The translations under genes and the position numbers were made by a program. A stretch of 64,000 nt of DNA, taken from Mycoplana rhizolycopersici (GTDB lineage Bacteria > Pseudomonadota > Alphaproteobacteria > Rhizobiales > Rhizobiaceae). The DNA lies in NCBI RefSeq assembly GCF_013378445.1, contig NZ_JABXYK010000020.1:16762-80761 (forward strand), given 5' to 3'. Under the pieces are notes generated by a model. The model did not search any database. It had not been told where the DNA came from and saw only the letters and a program-made list of their open reading frames with translations. Of the stretch, positions 26,558 through 35,786 are shown in pieces; the stretch's first letter is position 1, and each line of letters begins with the position of its first letter.

Positions 26558-29374
26558 CTACTGGCCCAGCCTTTCGAGAAGGGCGGGCACATGTACCTGA
26601 TCCGCCTTGTAGTTGCCGGTCAGCATGTACATCATGATGTTGACGCCGGAGCGGAAGGCATGCTCGCGCTGCACCTCGTCCGGCGGCACGGTCGGCAAAA
26701 GCGGCATGCCGTTGGCGTCGATTGCCCAGGCGCCGGCGAAATCGTTGCCGGTGATCATGATCGGGGTCACGCCGTCGCCGGCGCGGGCCGGACGGTTCGG
26801 ATCCTGCGCCTGGTCGAGTTCGGCTTCGACCCAAAGGGGGCTGCCGGCATAGCGCCCGGGGAAGTTACTGAGAAGGTAGAAGGACTTCGTCAGCACGTGA
26901 TCCGGCGGCACCGGCTCCAGCGGCGGGATGTCGAGGTTGGCGAGAATATCGCGCAGCCGCTGCGTGTTGGGGCTGGTGTCGGCGCTGTTCTCCAGTGACG
27001 AATACTGGTCGCGGGTGTCGAACAGGACGGTGCCGCCATTGCGCATGTAGGCGTCGATGCGGGCGACGTCTGCGGGCGAAGGCATCTGCGCCGTTGCGCT
27101 GACCGGCCAGTAGATCAGCGGATAGACCGCAAGCTCGTCCTTGGAGATGTCGACCGCCATCGGCTCGCCTGGCTCCAGCGTGGTGCGGTAGGTGAGAAAC
27201 TCGGTGAGGCCGGCAAGCCCGCGCTCGGAGATGCTGTCGACCTCGTCCTCCCCGGTCAGCACATAGGCTAGATGGGTGGTGTCGAGCCGTTGCAGCAGAC
27301 CATCGTCGTCGGGCTTGGTGTCCTCGGCGAGCGCTTGCGTTGAGGCGAGCGCCAGCATGCCGACCGAGACGGTGACCATCGCCATAAGCGCGGCCGCGCT
27401 GCGCGCGGGCGTTACCCGGAAGCGGCGCGTGAAGGCGCCGTTCATGAACAGCACCACGAGGCAATCTGCCAGCAGCAGCAGCGTCGCGATCAGGAACAGG
27501 GCGGGCTTCAGCGATTTCGCCATCTGGCCGATCAGGCTTTCGCGCATGAGGGACGCGGCGTCTCCGGTTGCGAGCGGCTTCAGCATCTGCCCGGCAGCCA
27601 GCAGGTTGTGGGCCACGAACCCGTCCTGCGAGCCGTAGAGGCCGGGCGGGTTGTCGGCGGTCGCAGCGGTGCTGCCGGCCGTGGCCGGATCGAGGGGCTT
27701 TGCTTCGCCGGTGTCGGTCGAAAGCGTGCCGACGGCGGTCAGGAGCCGGTAGGGGGGCAGGCGCTGGCCCTGCGCTTCTCCGCTCGCTGCGACGCCGCCG
27801 CCGCGCGACAGCTGCACGCTACGGCGCAGCATCTCCACGAAGTCGCCCGAAAGCGGCAGGTTCGACCATCCCGTCTCGGCGCTGACGTGGAACAGGACGA
27901 TACGGCCGGCACCGACCTTGCCGGTGGTGACGAGCGGGGTGCCGTCTGCCAGGCTCGCCCAGGTGCGCTCGGGAAGGTCGGGCGTCGGCTCGGCGAGAAC
28001 CTGGCGCTTGACCAGGATATCGCCGGCGCTCGGCATGCCCGCAAACGGGCTGCCTGGCGGATAGGCGGCCAGCGGCTGCGGCTCGGACCAGGAGAGTGCG
28101 CCATCAAGGGCGCGCTCGCCCTTGCGCAGCACCACCGGCACCAGCGGGTCGTCGGCAGGGGCGGCCGCAAGCCTCGGCCCGGCGAAGCGGATCAGCATGC
28201 CGCCGGCCTCGAGCCACTTCTGCATCGGGCCATAGGCTTCCTCCGGCAGGCGGCCGATATCGGCCATGATCAGCACGGACGGACGCTGGTCGAGCAGTTC
28301 CGGTATGGCGGCTGCGAGATCGGAAACGTTTGGTCGGATCAGGTCGGAATAGGGGGCCAGTGCCTTTTCGATATAGTGCAGCGGCGACAGCAGCGGCTGG
28401 CTGGCGTCGATCGTCTCCCCGCTCAGGAGCGCCACGCGCCGGCGGCGGAACCCGTCGTCCAGAAGATAGGTGCCGCCGGCTGTTGCCAGCCCGTCGACGC
28501 TGATCTGCGCGAAGTCGTTGCGAAGCTCGAAGGGCGCGGCGATGCTGCCGGTGCCTGTCGTCTCGCCGGCGCGGAAGTCCAGCGTGCCATTGCCGATCGG
28601 CCGGCCGCGCGTGTCGTGCGCCGTGACGGCGAGCGTGCGGGCCTCGCCGGCCGAAAGCCGGCTTGCAGCCACCACCATCGCCTCTGCGTCGTTGTTGGCA
28701 TCGGTCAGCGCGAGCGCACTGCGACCATCGCCCTCGATCAGGCGCATCTGCGCAGGCTTCAGCGCCTGCAGTGCCGCGACGGTGCCGTCGTCGTCGCCGG
28801 CGGCGATCCCGTCGGAGATGAAGGCGAGGGTGCCGGGCGGGGTTCCGGCGAGCGCGGTATTGAGTGCGGCCACGGCGGACTGGCGGTTGGCCGGCAGCGG
28901 GCGCGGCTGGGCTGCCGCGAGCCGCGTGCGCGCGGACTGCGCGTCGGTCGGCACCGCGTCGTGCTGGCGGTCCACGGTGAAGACGATGGAGATCGGCAGA
29001 TCGCGCGCCTCCGCATCATCGATCATCGTGCTGGCCGTATCGACCCGGCGTTGCCAGTCGCCGGCGGACGCCCAGCTGTTGTCGATGACGAGGACGAGCG
29101 GGCCAGAGGCGGCGAGCGTGTTTTCGCGCGGATTGAGCACCGGATCGGCGATCGCAAGGATGACCGCGGCGGCCATCAGCATGCGCAGCAGCGTCAGCCA
29201 CCAGGGGCTTCTGGCAGGCGTCTCCTCGCGCTTGAGGATGGAGGCGAGGATACGGAAGGGCGGAAAGGCCTCGACCACGGGCTTGGGCGGCGTCAGCCGC
29301 AGCAGCCACCAGATCGCCGGCAGGAGCACCAGTGCCGCGAGGACGGCGGGATAGGCGAAGGCAAGGCCGCTCAT
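26558..29374 (-). CDS. BatA/DUF4159 domain membrane protein
   Basis: 938 residues. The N-terminus is a BatA domain with two membrane helices (YPAVLAALVLLPAIWWLLRL; LLRMLMAAAVILAIADPVL), then a vWA-like region whose MIDAS is degenerate (VIDNSWAS). Two membrane helices lie at about 625-650 and 655-680. The C-terminal about 220 residues are DUF4159 (GLAGLTEFLTYRTT…, YMRNGGTVLFDTRD). The start overlaps the DUF58 stop by four bases (ATGA). Such proteins accompany MoxR ATPases in Rhizobiales; function is not established. Confidence 0.9.
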   Translation of the reverse strand: MSGLAFAYPAVLAALVLLPAIWWLLRLTPPKPVVEAFPPFRILASILKREETPARSPWWLTLLRMLMAAAVILAIADPVLNPRENTLAASGPLVLVIDNSWASAGDWQRRVDTASTMIDDAEARDLPISIVFTVDRQHDAVPTDAQSARTRLAAAQPRPLPANRQSAVAALNTALAGTPPGTLAFISDGIAAGDDDGTVAALQALKPAQMRLIEGDGRSALALTDANNDAEAMVVAASRLSAGEARTLAVTAHDTRGRPIGNGTLDFRAGETTGTGSIAAPFELRNDFAQISVDGLATAGGTYLLDDGFRRRRVALLSGETIDASQPLLSPLHYIEKALAPYSDLIRPNVSDLAAAIPELLDQRPSVLIMADIGRLPEEAYGPMQKWLEAGGMLIRFAGPRLAAAPADDPLVPVVLRKGERALDGALSWSEPQPLAAYPPGSPFAGMPSAGDILVKRQVLAEPTPDLPERTWASLADGTPLVTTGKVGAGRIVLFHVSAETGWSNLPLSGDFVEMLRRSVQLSRGGGVAASGEAQGQRLPPYRLLTAVGTLSTDTGEAKPLDPATAGSTAATADNPPGLYGSQDGFVAHNLLAAGQMLKPLATGDAASLMRESLIGQMAKSLKPALFLIATLLLLADCLVVLFMNGAFTRRFRVTPARSAAALMAMVTVSVGMLALASTQALAEDTKPDDDGLLQRLDTTHLAYVLTGEDEVDSISERGLAGLTEFLTYRTTLEPGEPMAVDISKDELAVYPLIYWPVSATAQMPSPADVARIDAYMRNGGTVLFDTRDQYSSLENSADTSPNTQRLRDILANLDIPPLEPVPPDHVLTKSFYLLSNFPGRYAGSPLWVEAELDQAQDPNRPARAGDGVTPIMITGNDFAGAWAIDANGMPLLPTVPPDEVQREHAFRSGVNIMMYMLTGNYKADQVHVPALLERLGQ

Positions 29375-30291
29375 GGGCGTTCACCCGCGGCCCTCATGGC
29401 GGGCAGGCCGGACAGGTACATGTGCACGGCGACGAGGGCCTCGGAGGCGAGGTGGTCGGTCCGATGGGTGATGAAACTCCAGCCGAGATGGCGCAGGCTG
29501 TCGGCCAGTGCCGCGCGTCTTGCCTGATAGGCGCGGGTGTAGTCCTCCTTCAGGGTCTCGGCGCGGCCGGCCGTCAGCTTGTCGCCGGTCTCGGGATCGG
29601 TGAATTCCGTCCGCCCGGTATAGGGAAACAGGTCTTCGGCCGGATCGGCGACCTCGATGACGTGGCCGCGCAGACCCCGGCGCGCGAGCGGGCCGAGCCG
29701 CTCCATCACCTGGTCCGGCGGATCGAGGAAATCGCCGATGAGGACGATATCGCTGGACCCGCGGATCATGTCGGTGCGCGGCAACCCGTCGGCAAGCGGG
29801 CTATGGGCGATGGCGGTGGCCAGCCTTTCGGCCGCATTGCGTGCGGCGATCGGCTCCATGACGCCCGGGCAGCCGATCCTTTCGCCGGAGCGCGCCAGGA
29901 TTTCGGCAAGCGCCAGCATGAGGACGAGTGCACGGCTTTCCTTCGAGACGCTGCCGAGCGTGGACTTGTACATCATCGACGGCGACAGGTCCGCCCAGAG
30001 CCAGATCGTGTGGGCGGCTTCCCATTCGCGGTCACGCACATAAGTGTGGTCGTCGCGGGCGGAGCGGCGCCAGTCGATGCGCGACAGGCTCTCGCCGTCG
30101 ACATAGGGGCGGAACTGCCAGAAATTCTCGCCGATGCCGCGCTTGCGACGCCCGTGCCAGCCGGAAATCACCGTATTGGCCAGTCTGCGCGCCTCGACCA
30201 GGCAATCCGGCATCAGGGCGGCGCGCGCCTGCGCCCGCGACAGGACGTCTGCGGAAGGGGTACGTTGGACGGTGGTGCCGATGGAGGCCAT
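29371..30291 (-). CDS. DUF58 domain protein
   Basis: 306 residues from ATG 30291; a GTG one codon earlier (30294) is an alternative. The DUF58 core FRPYVDGESLSRIDWRRSAR and the following YVRDREWE are intact, and the later part has the vWA-like fold (WLWADLSPSM with a DxSxS-type motif; LIGDFLDPP). DUF58 proteins are standard partners of MoxR ATPases. No signal peptide, so it probably acts at the cytoplasmic face. It lies between moxR and the DUF4159 gene with 11 bp and a 4-base overlap respectively. Confidence 0.92.
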   Translation of the reverse strand: MASIGTTVQRTPSADVLSRAQARAALMPDCLVEARRLANTVISGWHGRRKRGIGENFWQFRPYVDGESLSRIDWRRSARDDHTYVRDREWEAAHTIWLWADLSPSMMYKSTLGSVSKESRALVLMLALAEILARSGERIGCPGVMEPIAARNAAERLATAIAHSPLADGLPRTDMIRGSSDIVLIGDFLDPPDQVMERLGPLARRGLRGHVIEVADPAEDLFPYTGRTEFTDPETGDKLTAGRAETLKEDYTRAYQARRAALADSLRHLGWSFITHRTDHLASEALVAVHMYLSGLPAMRAAGERP

Positions 30292-30302
30292 CACGCGCCC
30301 CG

Positions 30303-31316
30303 TCAGCCGCGGGCCTGCGTGACGAGCGAGGCAATCACGTCGCGCACCGATATGCCCTCGGCGCGGGCGGAGAAGGTCAGTGCCATCCGATGCTGCAGCA
30401 CCGGTTCGGCGAGCGCCAGCACGTCGTCCACCGACGGTGCAAGGCGTCCTTCATAGAGCGCACGCGCGCGGGCGCACAGCATCAGCGCCTGGCCGGCGCG
30501 CGGCCCGGGTCCCCAGGCGACCTGCTTGTCGGTTTCGGCATTGCCATGGCCGGGACGGGCGGAGCGCACGAGCGAAAGGATCGCGTCGAGCACGGTTTCG
30601 CCGATCGGCATCTGCCGGATGAGGGTCTGGATTTCCAGCAACCTGCCCTCGGGCATCGCCTGGCTGGCTTCGGCCTCGGCGGTGCCGGTGGTCTCCAGCA
30701 GGATGCGCCGCTCGGCGGCGAGATCGGGATAGCCCACGTCGACCTGCAGCAGGAAGCGGTCGAGCTGCGCCTCGGGGAGCGGATAGGTGCCCTCCTGCTC
30801 CAGCGGGTTCTGCGTCGCCAGCACGTGGAAGGGGCGGGGCAGGTCGTTGGCGCGGCCTGCAACGGTGACATGGTACTCCTGCATCGCCTGCAGGAGGGCG
30901 GACTGGGTGCGCGGCGAGGCTCGGTTGATCTCGTCGGCCATCAGCAGCTGCGTGAAGATCGGCCCGGGCACGAAGCGGAAGGAGCGCTTGCCGTTTTCGT
31001 CCTGGTCCATCACCTCCGAGCCCAGAATGTCGGAGGGCATCAGGTCAGGGGTGAACTGGATGCGGCTTGAGGCGAGGCCGAGCACGGTGCCGAGCGTCGC
31101 CACCAGCTTCGTCTTCGCAAGGCCCGGCACGCCGACCAGCAGGGCGTGACCGCCGGAAAGGATCGCGAGCATCGTCTGCTCCACCACGCTCTCCTGTCCG
31201 AAGATGACCTTGCCCACCTCCTTGCGGACCAGCGCTATGTCTGCAAGCGCGCGTTCGGCTGCGGCGATGACGGCTTTTTCGTCCAGAGCTGCTTCGGTGG
31301 ATGTCATAACGCCCAT
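30303..31316 (-). CDS. MoxR-family AAA+ ATPase
   Basis: 337 residues. Walker A is GVPGLAKT (62-69), Walker B LLMADEIN (about 124-131), with sensor 1 ATQNP and the MoxR-typical lid. MoxR ATPases act as chaperones that mature or insert cofactors and assemble membrane complexes with vWA partners. The ATG at 31316 follows GGAG six bases upstream. It is the first gene of a four-gene leftward operon (moxR, DUF58, DUF4159, vWA membrane protein), with promoters shared divergently with the DUF1285 gene. Confidence 0.94.
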   Translation of the reverse strand: MGVMTSTEAALDEKAVIAAAERALADIALVRKEVGKVIFGQESVVEQTMLAILSGGHALLVGVPGLAKTKLVATLGTVLGLASSRIQFTPDLMPSDILGSEVMDQDENGKRSFRFVPGPIFTQLLMADEINRASPRTQSALLQAMQEYHVTVAGRANDLPRPFHVLATQNPLEQEGTYPLPEAQLDRFLLQVDVGYPDLAAERRILLETTGTAEAEASQAMPEGRLLEIQTLIRQMPIGETVLDAILSLVRSARPGHGNAETDKQVAWGPGPRAGQALMLCARARALYEGRLAPSVDDVLALAEPVLQHRMALTFSARAEGISVRDVIASLVTQARG

Positions 31317-31476
31317 GATCGTCTCCAGATCGCTTTTTCCGCCGCCCGCCGGTTGGCGGGTGCCGCTCCAATGGCCGATAGTTTTGAGCTTATCGGCTCT
31401 CCTGCTGCTGACAAGTCAGCATGAAATGTCTATCTCGTCACAAGAGCTTGAGATAGGGGCCAACCGGGACGGAACA

Positions 31477-32100
31477 ATGGCGAAGGGCGAAATTCAGGCT
31501 TCGGGCGATGCCGCCGGACTGGCGGCGCTGATTGCCCGCGCGGCGGCCGACAAAGGCGGGCGGGAGCGCGGCCTGCCGCCGGTCGACAAGTGGAATCCAC
31601 CTGATTGCGGCGATATCGACATGGAGATCCGCGCGGACGGCACGTGGTTCTACATGGGTACGCCCATCGGCCGCGCGCCGCTGGTGCGGCTGTTTTCCAC
31701 CGTTTTGCGCCGCGAGGAAGACGGAAAGACCTATCTCGTGACGCCTGTGGAAAAGGTCGGCATCCGCGTGGTCGATGCGCCCTTCGTCGCCGTCGAGATG
31801 GATTCGCACGGCGCGGGCGACGAGCAGGTGCTGACCTTCCGCACCAATGTCGGCGATGTGGTCGAGGCCGGCGACGAGCACGCCCTGCGCTTCGTCGTCC
31901 ACGGCAGTAACAAAGAATTGAAACCCTACCTGCATGTGCGCGGCCGGCTGGAGGCGCTGGTGGCACGGCCGGTGATGTACGACATCGTCGCCCTCGGCGA
32001 GACGCTGGAGCTCGAGGGCAGGGCGATGTTCGTGGTGCGCTCGGGCGGTGTCATCTTTCCGATCATGCCGCAGGCGGAACTGGACGCGCTGTCGCGATGA
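31477..32100 (+). CDS. DUF1285 family protein
   Basis: 207 residues from ATG 31477; the frame is open far upstream through the moxR start, but this start has a GGA site and the family N-terminus. Characteristic blocks are PPVDKWNPPDCGDIDMEI, GTWFYMGTPIGR and YLVTPVEKVGI. The family is of unknown function; structural work on relatives shows paired β-domains. It overlaps nudL by four bases (ATGA), heading a three-gene unit that is conserved beside moxR in many Rhizobiales. Confidence 0.92.
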   Translation: MAKGEIQASGDAAGLAALIARAAADKGGRERGLPPVDKWNPPDCGDIDMEIRADGTWFYMGTPIGRAPLVRLFSTVLRREEDGKTYLVTPVEKVGIRVVDAPFVAVEMDSHGAGDEQVLTFRTNVGDVVEAGDEHALRFVVHGSNKELKPYLHVRGRLEALVARPVMYDIVALGETLELEGRAMFVVRSGGVIFPIMPQAELDALSR

Positions 32101-32729
32101 GCCTTTCCCTCTACAGCGCGGCCGAATTCCGCAAGCGGGCGATCGCGCAGACGCAGACGATCACCGCCGACAGCTGGCGCGACACGGGTGATGCCAAGCT
32201 GAACCCGGCGACGATCCCGCATGTGGAGGAAATGAAGCTGAAGGACGCGGCCGTGCTGGTGGCGGCCATCGACGAGGGCGACGATGCGCGCCTCATCTTC
32301 ACGCAGCGTACCGCCACCTTGCGCAAGCACTCCGGCCAGATCGCCTTTCCGGGCGGGGCGGTGGACGACGAGGATCACGACGTCGAGGCGGCCGCGGCGC
32401 GCGAGGCGGAGGAGGAGATCGGGCTGGACCGCCGGCTGGTGGAGCCGGTCGGGCGGCTGCCGGACTACATGGCGCTTTCCGGCTTCCGGATAACGCCGGT
32501 GCTGGCGGTTGTGAGGCCGGGTTTCTCGCTCAGCCTCAATCCGACCGAGGTGGCGGACGTGTTCGAGGTTCCCCTGTCCTTCCTGATGGACCCCGCCAAC
32601 CACGAAATGGGCAGCGGCGTCTGGCTGGGCAGCGAGCGTCACTATTATCGCATGCCCTATGAGGGGCGAAACATATGGGGCATCACCGCCGGGATCATTC
32701 GGGTGATCTATGAAAGGCTTTACGCATGA
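32097..32729 (+). CDS. CoA pyrophosphatase, Nudix (NudL-like)
   Basis: 210 residues. It has the CoA-specific UPF0035 motif (TQRTATLRKHSGQIAFPGG) directly before the Nudix box (AREAEEEIGL), which marks hydrolases that cleave CoA or its oxidised forms to 4'-phosphopantetheine and 3',5'-ADP. Overlaps by four bases with both the DUF1285 gene and cca, so the three are co-translated. Confidence 0.9.
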   Translation: MSLSLYSAAEFRKRAIAQTQTITADSWRDTGDAKLNPATIPHVEEMKLKDAAVLVAAIDEGDDARLIFTQRTATLRKHSGQIAFPGGAVDDEDHDVEAAAAREAEEEIGLDRRLVEPVGRLPDYMALSGFRITPVLAVVRPGFSLSLNPTEVADVFEVPLSFLMDPANHEMGSGVWLGSERHYYRMPYEGRNIWGITAGIIRVIYERLYA

Positions 32730-33982
32730 TATCGGTTGCTGATCGGGACTGGTTCAGGGAGCCGGCGCTCAGGCGCGTGCTGACCATGCTGAACGCCGAT
32801 GGCGGAGAAGCGCGGATTGCCGGCGGGGCGGTGCGCAACAGCCTGATGAACCTGCCAGCCGGCGACATCGACATCGCCACGACGCTGGTGCCGGCCGAAG
32901 TGGTGGCGCGCGCCAAGGCTGCGGGCATCAAGGCGGTGCCGACGGGCATCGAGCACGGCACGGTGACGCTGGTCATCGGCGGCGCCCCCTTCGAGGTGAC
33001 GACGCTGCGGCGCGACATGGAGACCGACGGACGCCGCGCGCAGGTGGCGTTCGGCACAAGTTGGCAGGACGATGCGGAGCGCCGCGACCTGACGATCAAC
33101 GCGCTCTACGCGACGATCGAGGGCGAGGTGGTCGATCTCGTCGGCGGCCTTCCGGACATCGAAAGCCGCACCATCCGCTTCATCGGCGATGCCGCGAAGC
33201 GGATCGCCGAGGATCATCTGCGCATCCTGCGCTTCTTCCGCTTCTTCGCCCTTTACGGCAGCGGGCGGCCGGATGCGGACGGGCTCAGGGCTTGCGCGCG
33301 GGCCAAGGACAAGCTGCAATCGCTGTCGGCGGAGCGCGTCTGGTCTGAGACGAAGAAGTTGCTTGCCGCACCCGATCCGTTCCGCGCGCTGCTGTGGATG
33401 CGGCAATCCGGCGTGCTGACGGAAATCCTGCCGGAGACGGAGAAGTGGGGCATCGACGCGATCCCGGGCCTGGTCGCCGCCGAACAGGCATTCGGCTGGA
33501 CGCCCGAGCCGCTCTTGCGGCTTGCAGCGGTGGTGCCGCCCGATGCGGAGCGGCTCGCAGCCCTTGCCGCCCGCCTCAAGCTTTCGCGCGCGGAAGCTGC
33601 GTTTCTCGGCGATTGGGCGGCAGCGCCGCAGATACCGGCGACGCTGGCAGACACCGCGTTCGACCGCATGCTCTACCGAAGCGGCCCGCAGGGTCTCGTC
33701 GTGCGGCTCAAGCTTGCGCTCGCTTCCGCCCGAAGCAAGGCGGAGAACGATCCCGCGCAGATGGCCCATGTCGGACTATGCCAGCGCTTGCTTGATCGCG
33801 CCGAACGCTGGACGCGGCCGAGCTTCCCGCTGTCGGGCGCAGACGTTCTTGCAGCCGGCGTGCCTGCCGGACCGAAGGTCGGCGCGGTGCTCGCTGCGCT
33901 GGAAAAGGACTGGGTCGAGGCGAATTTCAATCTCGATCGTGACACCCTGCTTTTACGTCTGGCGGAAAGCACCGGGCGGTAG
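32726..33982 (+). CDS. cca: CCA tRNA nucleotidyltransferase
   Basis: 418 residues. Class II nucleotidyltransferase: the GGAVRN loop (33-38), catalytic D-x-D in AGDIDIAT (47-49), the RRDLTINAL motif and the poly(A)-polymerase-type neck domain (AEDHLRILRFFRFFALYG) are all present. It adds or repairs the CCA end of tRNAs. No C-terminal HD domain, as in other alphaproteobacterial copies. The start overlaps nudL by four bases; a strong hairpin follows at 34012. Confidence 0.93.
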   Translation: MISVADRDWFREPALRRVLTMLNADGGEARIAGGAVRNSLMNLPAGDIDIATTLVPAEVVARAKAAGIKAVPTGIEHGTVTLVIGGAPFEVTTLRRDMETDGRRAQVAFGTSWQDDAERRDLTINALYATIEGEVVDLVGGLPDIESRTIRFIGDAAKRIAEDHLRILRFFRFFALYGSGRPDADGLRACARAKDKLQSLSAERVWSETKKLLAAPDPFRALLWMRQSGVLTEILPETEKWGIDAIPGLVAAEQAFGWTPEPLLRLAAVVPPDAERLAALAARLKLSRAEAAFLGDWAAAPQIPATLADTAFDRMLYRSGPQGLVVRLKLALASARSKAENDPAQMAHVGLCQRLLDRAERWTRPSFPLSGADVLAAGVPAGPKVGAVLAALEKDWVEANFNLDRDTLLLRLAESTGR

Positions 33983-34011
33983 CCGGACCGTTTGCCGATG
34001 GTAAAATGCAT

Positions 34012-34040
34012 TACACCGCCGCGCTACAGGCGGCGGTGTA
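34012..34040 (+). terminator. Hairpin after cca
   Basis: TACACCGCCGC (34012-34022) pairs perfectly with GCGGCGGTGTA (34030-34040) around a 7-base loop, 30 bases past the cca stop. No T-run follows, so it is a likely but imperfect terminator. Confidence 0.6.
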
Positions 34041-34089
34041 TGGGCTGGCTGGGTCGGATGACGCCTCAGGGACAGTTCAGGGGGACAAT

Positions 34090-34278
34090 TCAGGCGCCGA
34101 CCTTGTTCTCGTCGACGATCCGCGCCTTGATGTTGTCGACCATGTTTTCGCGAATGACCGTTTCGCCATGCGCGTTACGCAGGTGCTCGACGGCCCGGCG
34201 CACGACTTCGGCGTCGTTGTCGGCGCGTGTATGCCATTCACAACCCGGGACGAGGGTTCCGCATTCGAAAAGTCTCAT
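34090..34278 (-). CDS. DUF1059 domain small protein
   Basis: 62 residues. MRLFECGTLVPGCEWHTRAD with two Cys and a His, then AEVVRRAVEHLRNAHG, is the DUF1059 pattern, possibly a small metal-binding protein. AAGGGAGA precedes the ATG. It lies 145 bp after the small gene at 34424-34654 on the same strand and may share its promoter. Confidence 0.88.
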   Translation of the reverse strand: MRLFECGTLVPGCEWHTRADNDAEVVRRAVEHLRNAHGETVIRENMVDNIKARIVDENKVGA

Positions 34279-34423
34279 TGCAAATCTCCCTTCGATTGCT
34301 GGCTTTCATTTCTCGTTCCTTGCCGGCCAGGCTCGGCAGCCGGAACATCTTACAGGCATTCAAGGAAAACGTGGACCGTGCGACGAGGTTCCATCCCGCC
34401 GCGATCCGCATTGCCGTGAGCCT

Positions 34424-34654
34424 TCAGTTGCTGGCCCGGCCCTGCTCCGGTTTCGCCCAGGCATCGAAGCATGCGGACGATTGATATTTCTCGTCCTTGG
34501 TCCTGTCCGGTGCCTGCTTGCGGGACAATTGCAGGCGGGCCTGCGGCAGGAAATAGTCTCGCGGCAGATTGCTGCCACTCTCGATGCGCAATTTCTCAGC
34601 GATGGAATTGATGATGTCTGCGTCGTTCGGCATGCCGGCAGTCACAGTCGTCAT
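34424..34654 (-). CDS. Small hypothetical protein
   Basis: 76 residues, hydrophilic, Lys/Arg-rich in the C-terminal half, no signal peptide or known domain. It is probably real because ATG 34654 has a strong GGAGGAGGG six bases upstream and a FixK-type box (34731-34744) lies at class II distance from a TACTAG -10 element (34711-34706), suggesting microaerobic induction together with the DUF1059 gene. Confidence 0.65.
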   Translation of the reverse strand: MTTVTAGMPNDADIINSIAEKLRIESGSNLPRDYFLPQARLQLSRKQAPDRTKDEKYQSSACFDAWAKPEQGRASN

Positions 34655-34684
34655 GATAACCCTCCTCCGATGGAACCATGCGGG

Positions 34685-34697
34685 ATGATCGTATCAT
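34685..34697. promoter_or_regulatory. 13-bp palindrome ATGAT-cgt-ATCAT
   Basis: A perfect 5-bp inverted repeat with a 3-bp spacer overlapping the expected transcription start of the small gene at 34654. It could be a repressor site; no protein can be assigned. Confidence 0.35.
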
Positions 34698-34730
34698 GAA
34701 AAAAACTAGTACGGTATGCGAACGGCGTTG

Positions 34731-34744
34731 TTGATCTGGCGCAA
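34731..34744. promoter_or_regulatory. Candidate FixK/FnrN box (anaerobox)
   Basis: TTGATCTGGCGCAA fits TTG(A/C)-N6-(T/G)CAA. Its centre (34737.5) is about 41 bp upstream of the start expected from a TACTAG -10 element at 34711-34706 on the minus strand, the normal class II activator position. It would drive the small gene starting at 34654. Confidence 0.55.
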
Positions 34745-34838
34745 GCCTGGCTGACGCGGGCCGCGAAATACCCCCGACGCCTTGAATTTCAAGCACGTCG
34801 TCATTGCAAAGTCGCTGCACGCTTTTGCGCGGCCTGCG

Positions 34839-35750
34839 TCAGGGCCAGCGCACGACAGGGGGGAGCGAGGACAGGATGGATTCCACATTGCCACCGGTCT
34901 TCAGGCCGAAGATCGTGCCCCGGTCGTAGAGCAGATTGAATTCGACGTAGCGTCCGCGCCTGATCAGCTGTTCGTCGCGGTCCTCTTCGGTCCAGCCATT
35001 GTTGAAGTTGTTGCGGACGATCTTCGGATAGACCAGGCCGAATGCGCGGCCGACGTCGCGGGTGAAGGCGAAGTCCGCCTCCCAACCGCCTTTGTCCTGC
35101 GGCGAATGCAGCCAGTCGTAGAAGATGCCGCCGGTGCCGCGCGGCTCGTTGCGATGCTTGAGGAAGAAGTATTCGTCGCACCAGGCCTTGAACTTCTCAT
35201 AGTCGGCAACGGGATGCTGGCTGCAGGCGATCTCCATCGCCCGATGGAACAGCACCGTATCGGGATCAGTCTGAACGCGCCGGCGCCCGAGCATCGGCGT
35301 CAGGTCGGCGCCGCCGCCGAACCAGTGGCTGGTGGTGACGACCATGCGCGTGTTCATGTGCACCGTCGGCACGTTGGGGTTCACCGGGTGGGCGATCAGC
35401 GAGATCCCGGATGCCCAGAAGCGCGGATCTTCGGATCCGCCCGGGATCTGGCTGCGGAACTCGGGCGAAAATTCGCCGTGCACGGTCGACGTATGGATTC
35501 CGACCTTTTCGAAGACGCGACCCGACATCAAGGACATGCGCCCGCCGCCGCCCTGGCCGTCGTCGCGCTGCCAGTCGCGCGGGGCGAAGCGCCCCGGCTC
35601 GCGGTCGCTCAAGGGACCTTCCAGTTCGTCTTCCAGCGTTTCGAAGATATGGCACAACTGGTCGCGCAGCGCCTCGAACCAGTCGCGCGCCTTTGCCTTG
35701 CATTCCTCGATGTCGTCCGGCAGGCCCATCGGCAGGTCCGGTCTTTCCAT
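34839..35750 (-). CDS. hemF: Oxygen-dependent coproporphyrinogen III oxidase
   Basis: 303 residues from ATG 35750, preceded by GGGAAA; a longer frame to 36005 is not needed. Converts coproporphyrinogen III to protoporphyrinogen IX using O2 in heme synthesis. Conserved family blocks are present: [43 protein letters not shown] and [11 protein letters not shown]. Full length. It is a single gene, divergent from a small hypothetical; a 17-bp palindrome lies 20 bp upstream of the start. Confidence 0.96.
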   Translation of the reverse strand: MERPDLPMGLPDDIEECKAKARDWFEALRDQLCHIFETLEDELEGPLSDREPGRFAPRDWQRDDGQGGGGRMSLMSGRVFEKVGIHTSTVHGEFSPEFRSQIPGGSEDPRFWASGISLIAHPVNPNVPTVHMNTRMVVTTSHWFGGGADLTPMLGRRRVQTDPDTVLFHRAMEIACSQHPVADYEKFKAWCDEYFFLKHRNEPRGTGGIFYDWLHSPQDKGGWEADFAFTRDVGRAFGLVYPKIVRNNFNNGWTEEDRDEQLIRRGRYVEFNLLYDRGTIFGLKTGGNVESILSSLPPVVRWP

Positions 35751-35769
35751 TGTCGTTTCCCGATTGTCT

Positions 35770-35786
35770 GGCCGTATTGTACGGCC
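35770..35786. promoter_or_regulatory. 17-bp palindrome upstream of hemF
   Basis: GGCCGTA-TTG-TACGGCC, a perfect 7-bp inverted repeat with a 3-bp spacer, 20 bp before the hemF ATG. It is either an operator or a 5'-UTR hairpin next to the ribosome site. Confidence 0.45.

Noticed and set aside
25288..26637. A 449-codon plus-strand frame opposite the vWA membrane gene
   Set aside because: Shadow of the real minus-strand operon; composition is biased and there is no start signal. The same applies to 27608-29527.
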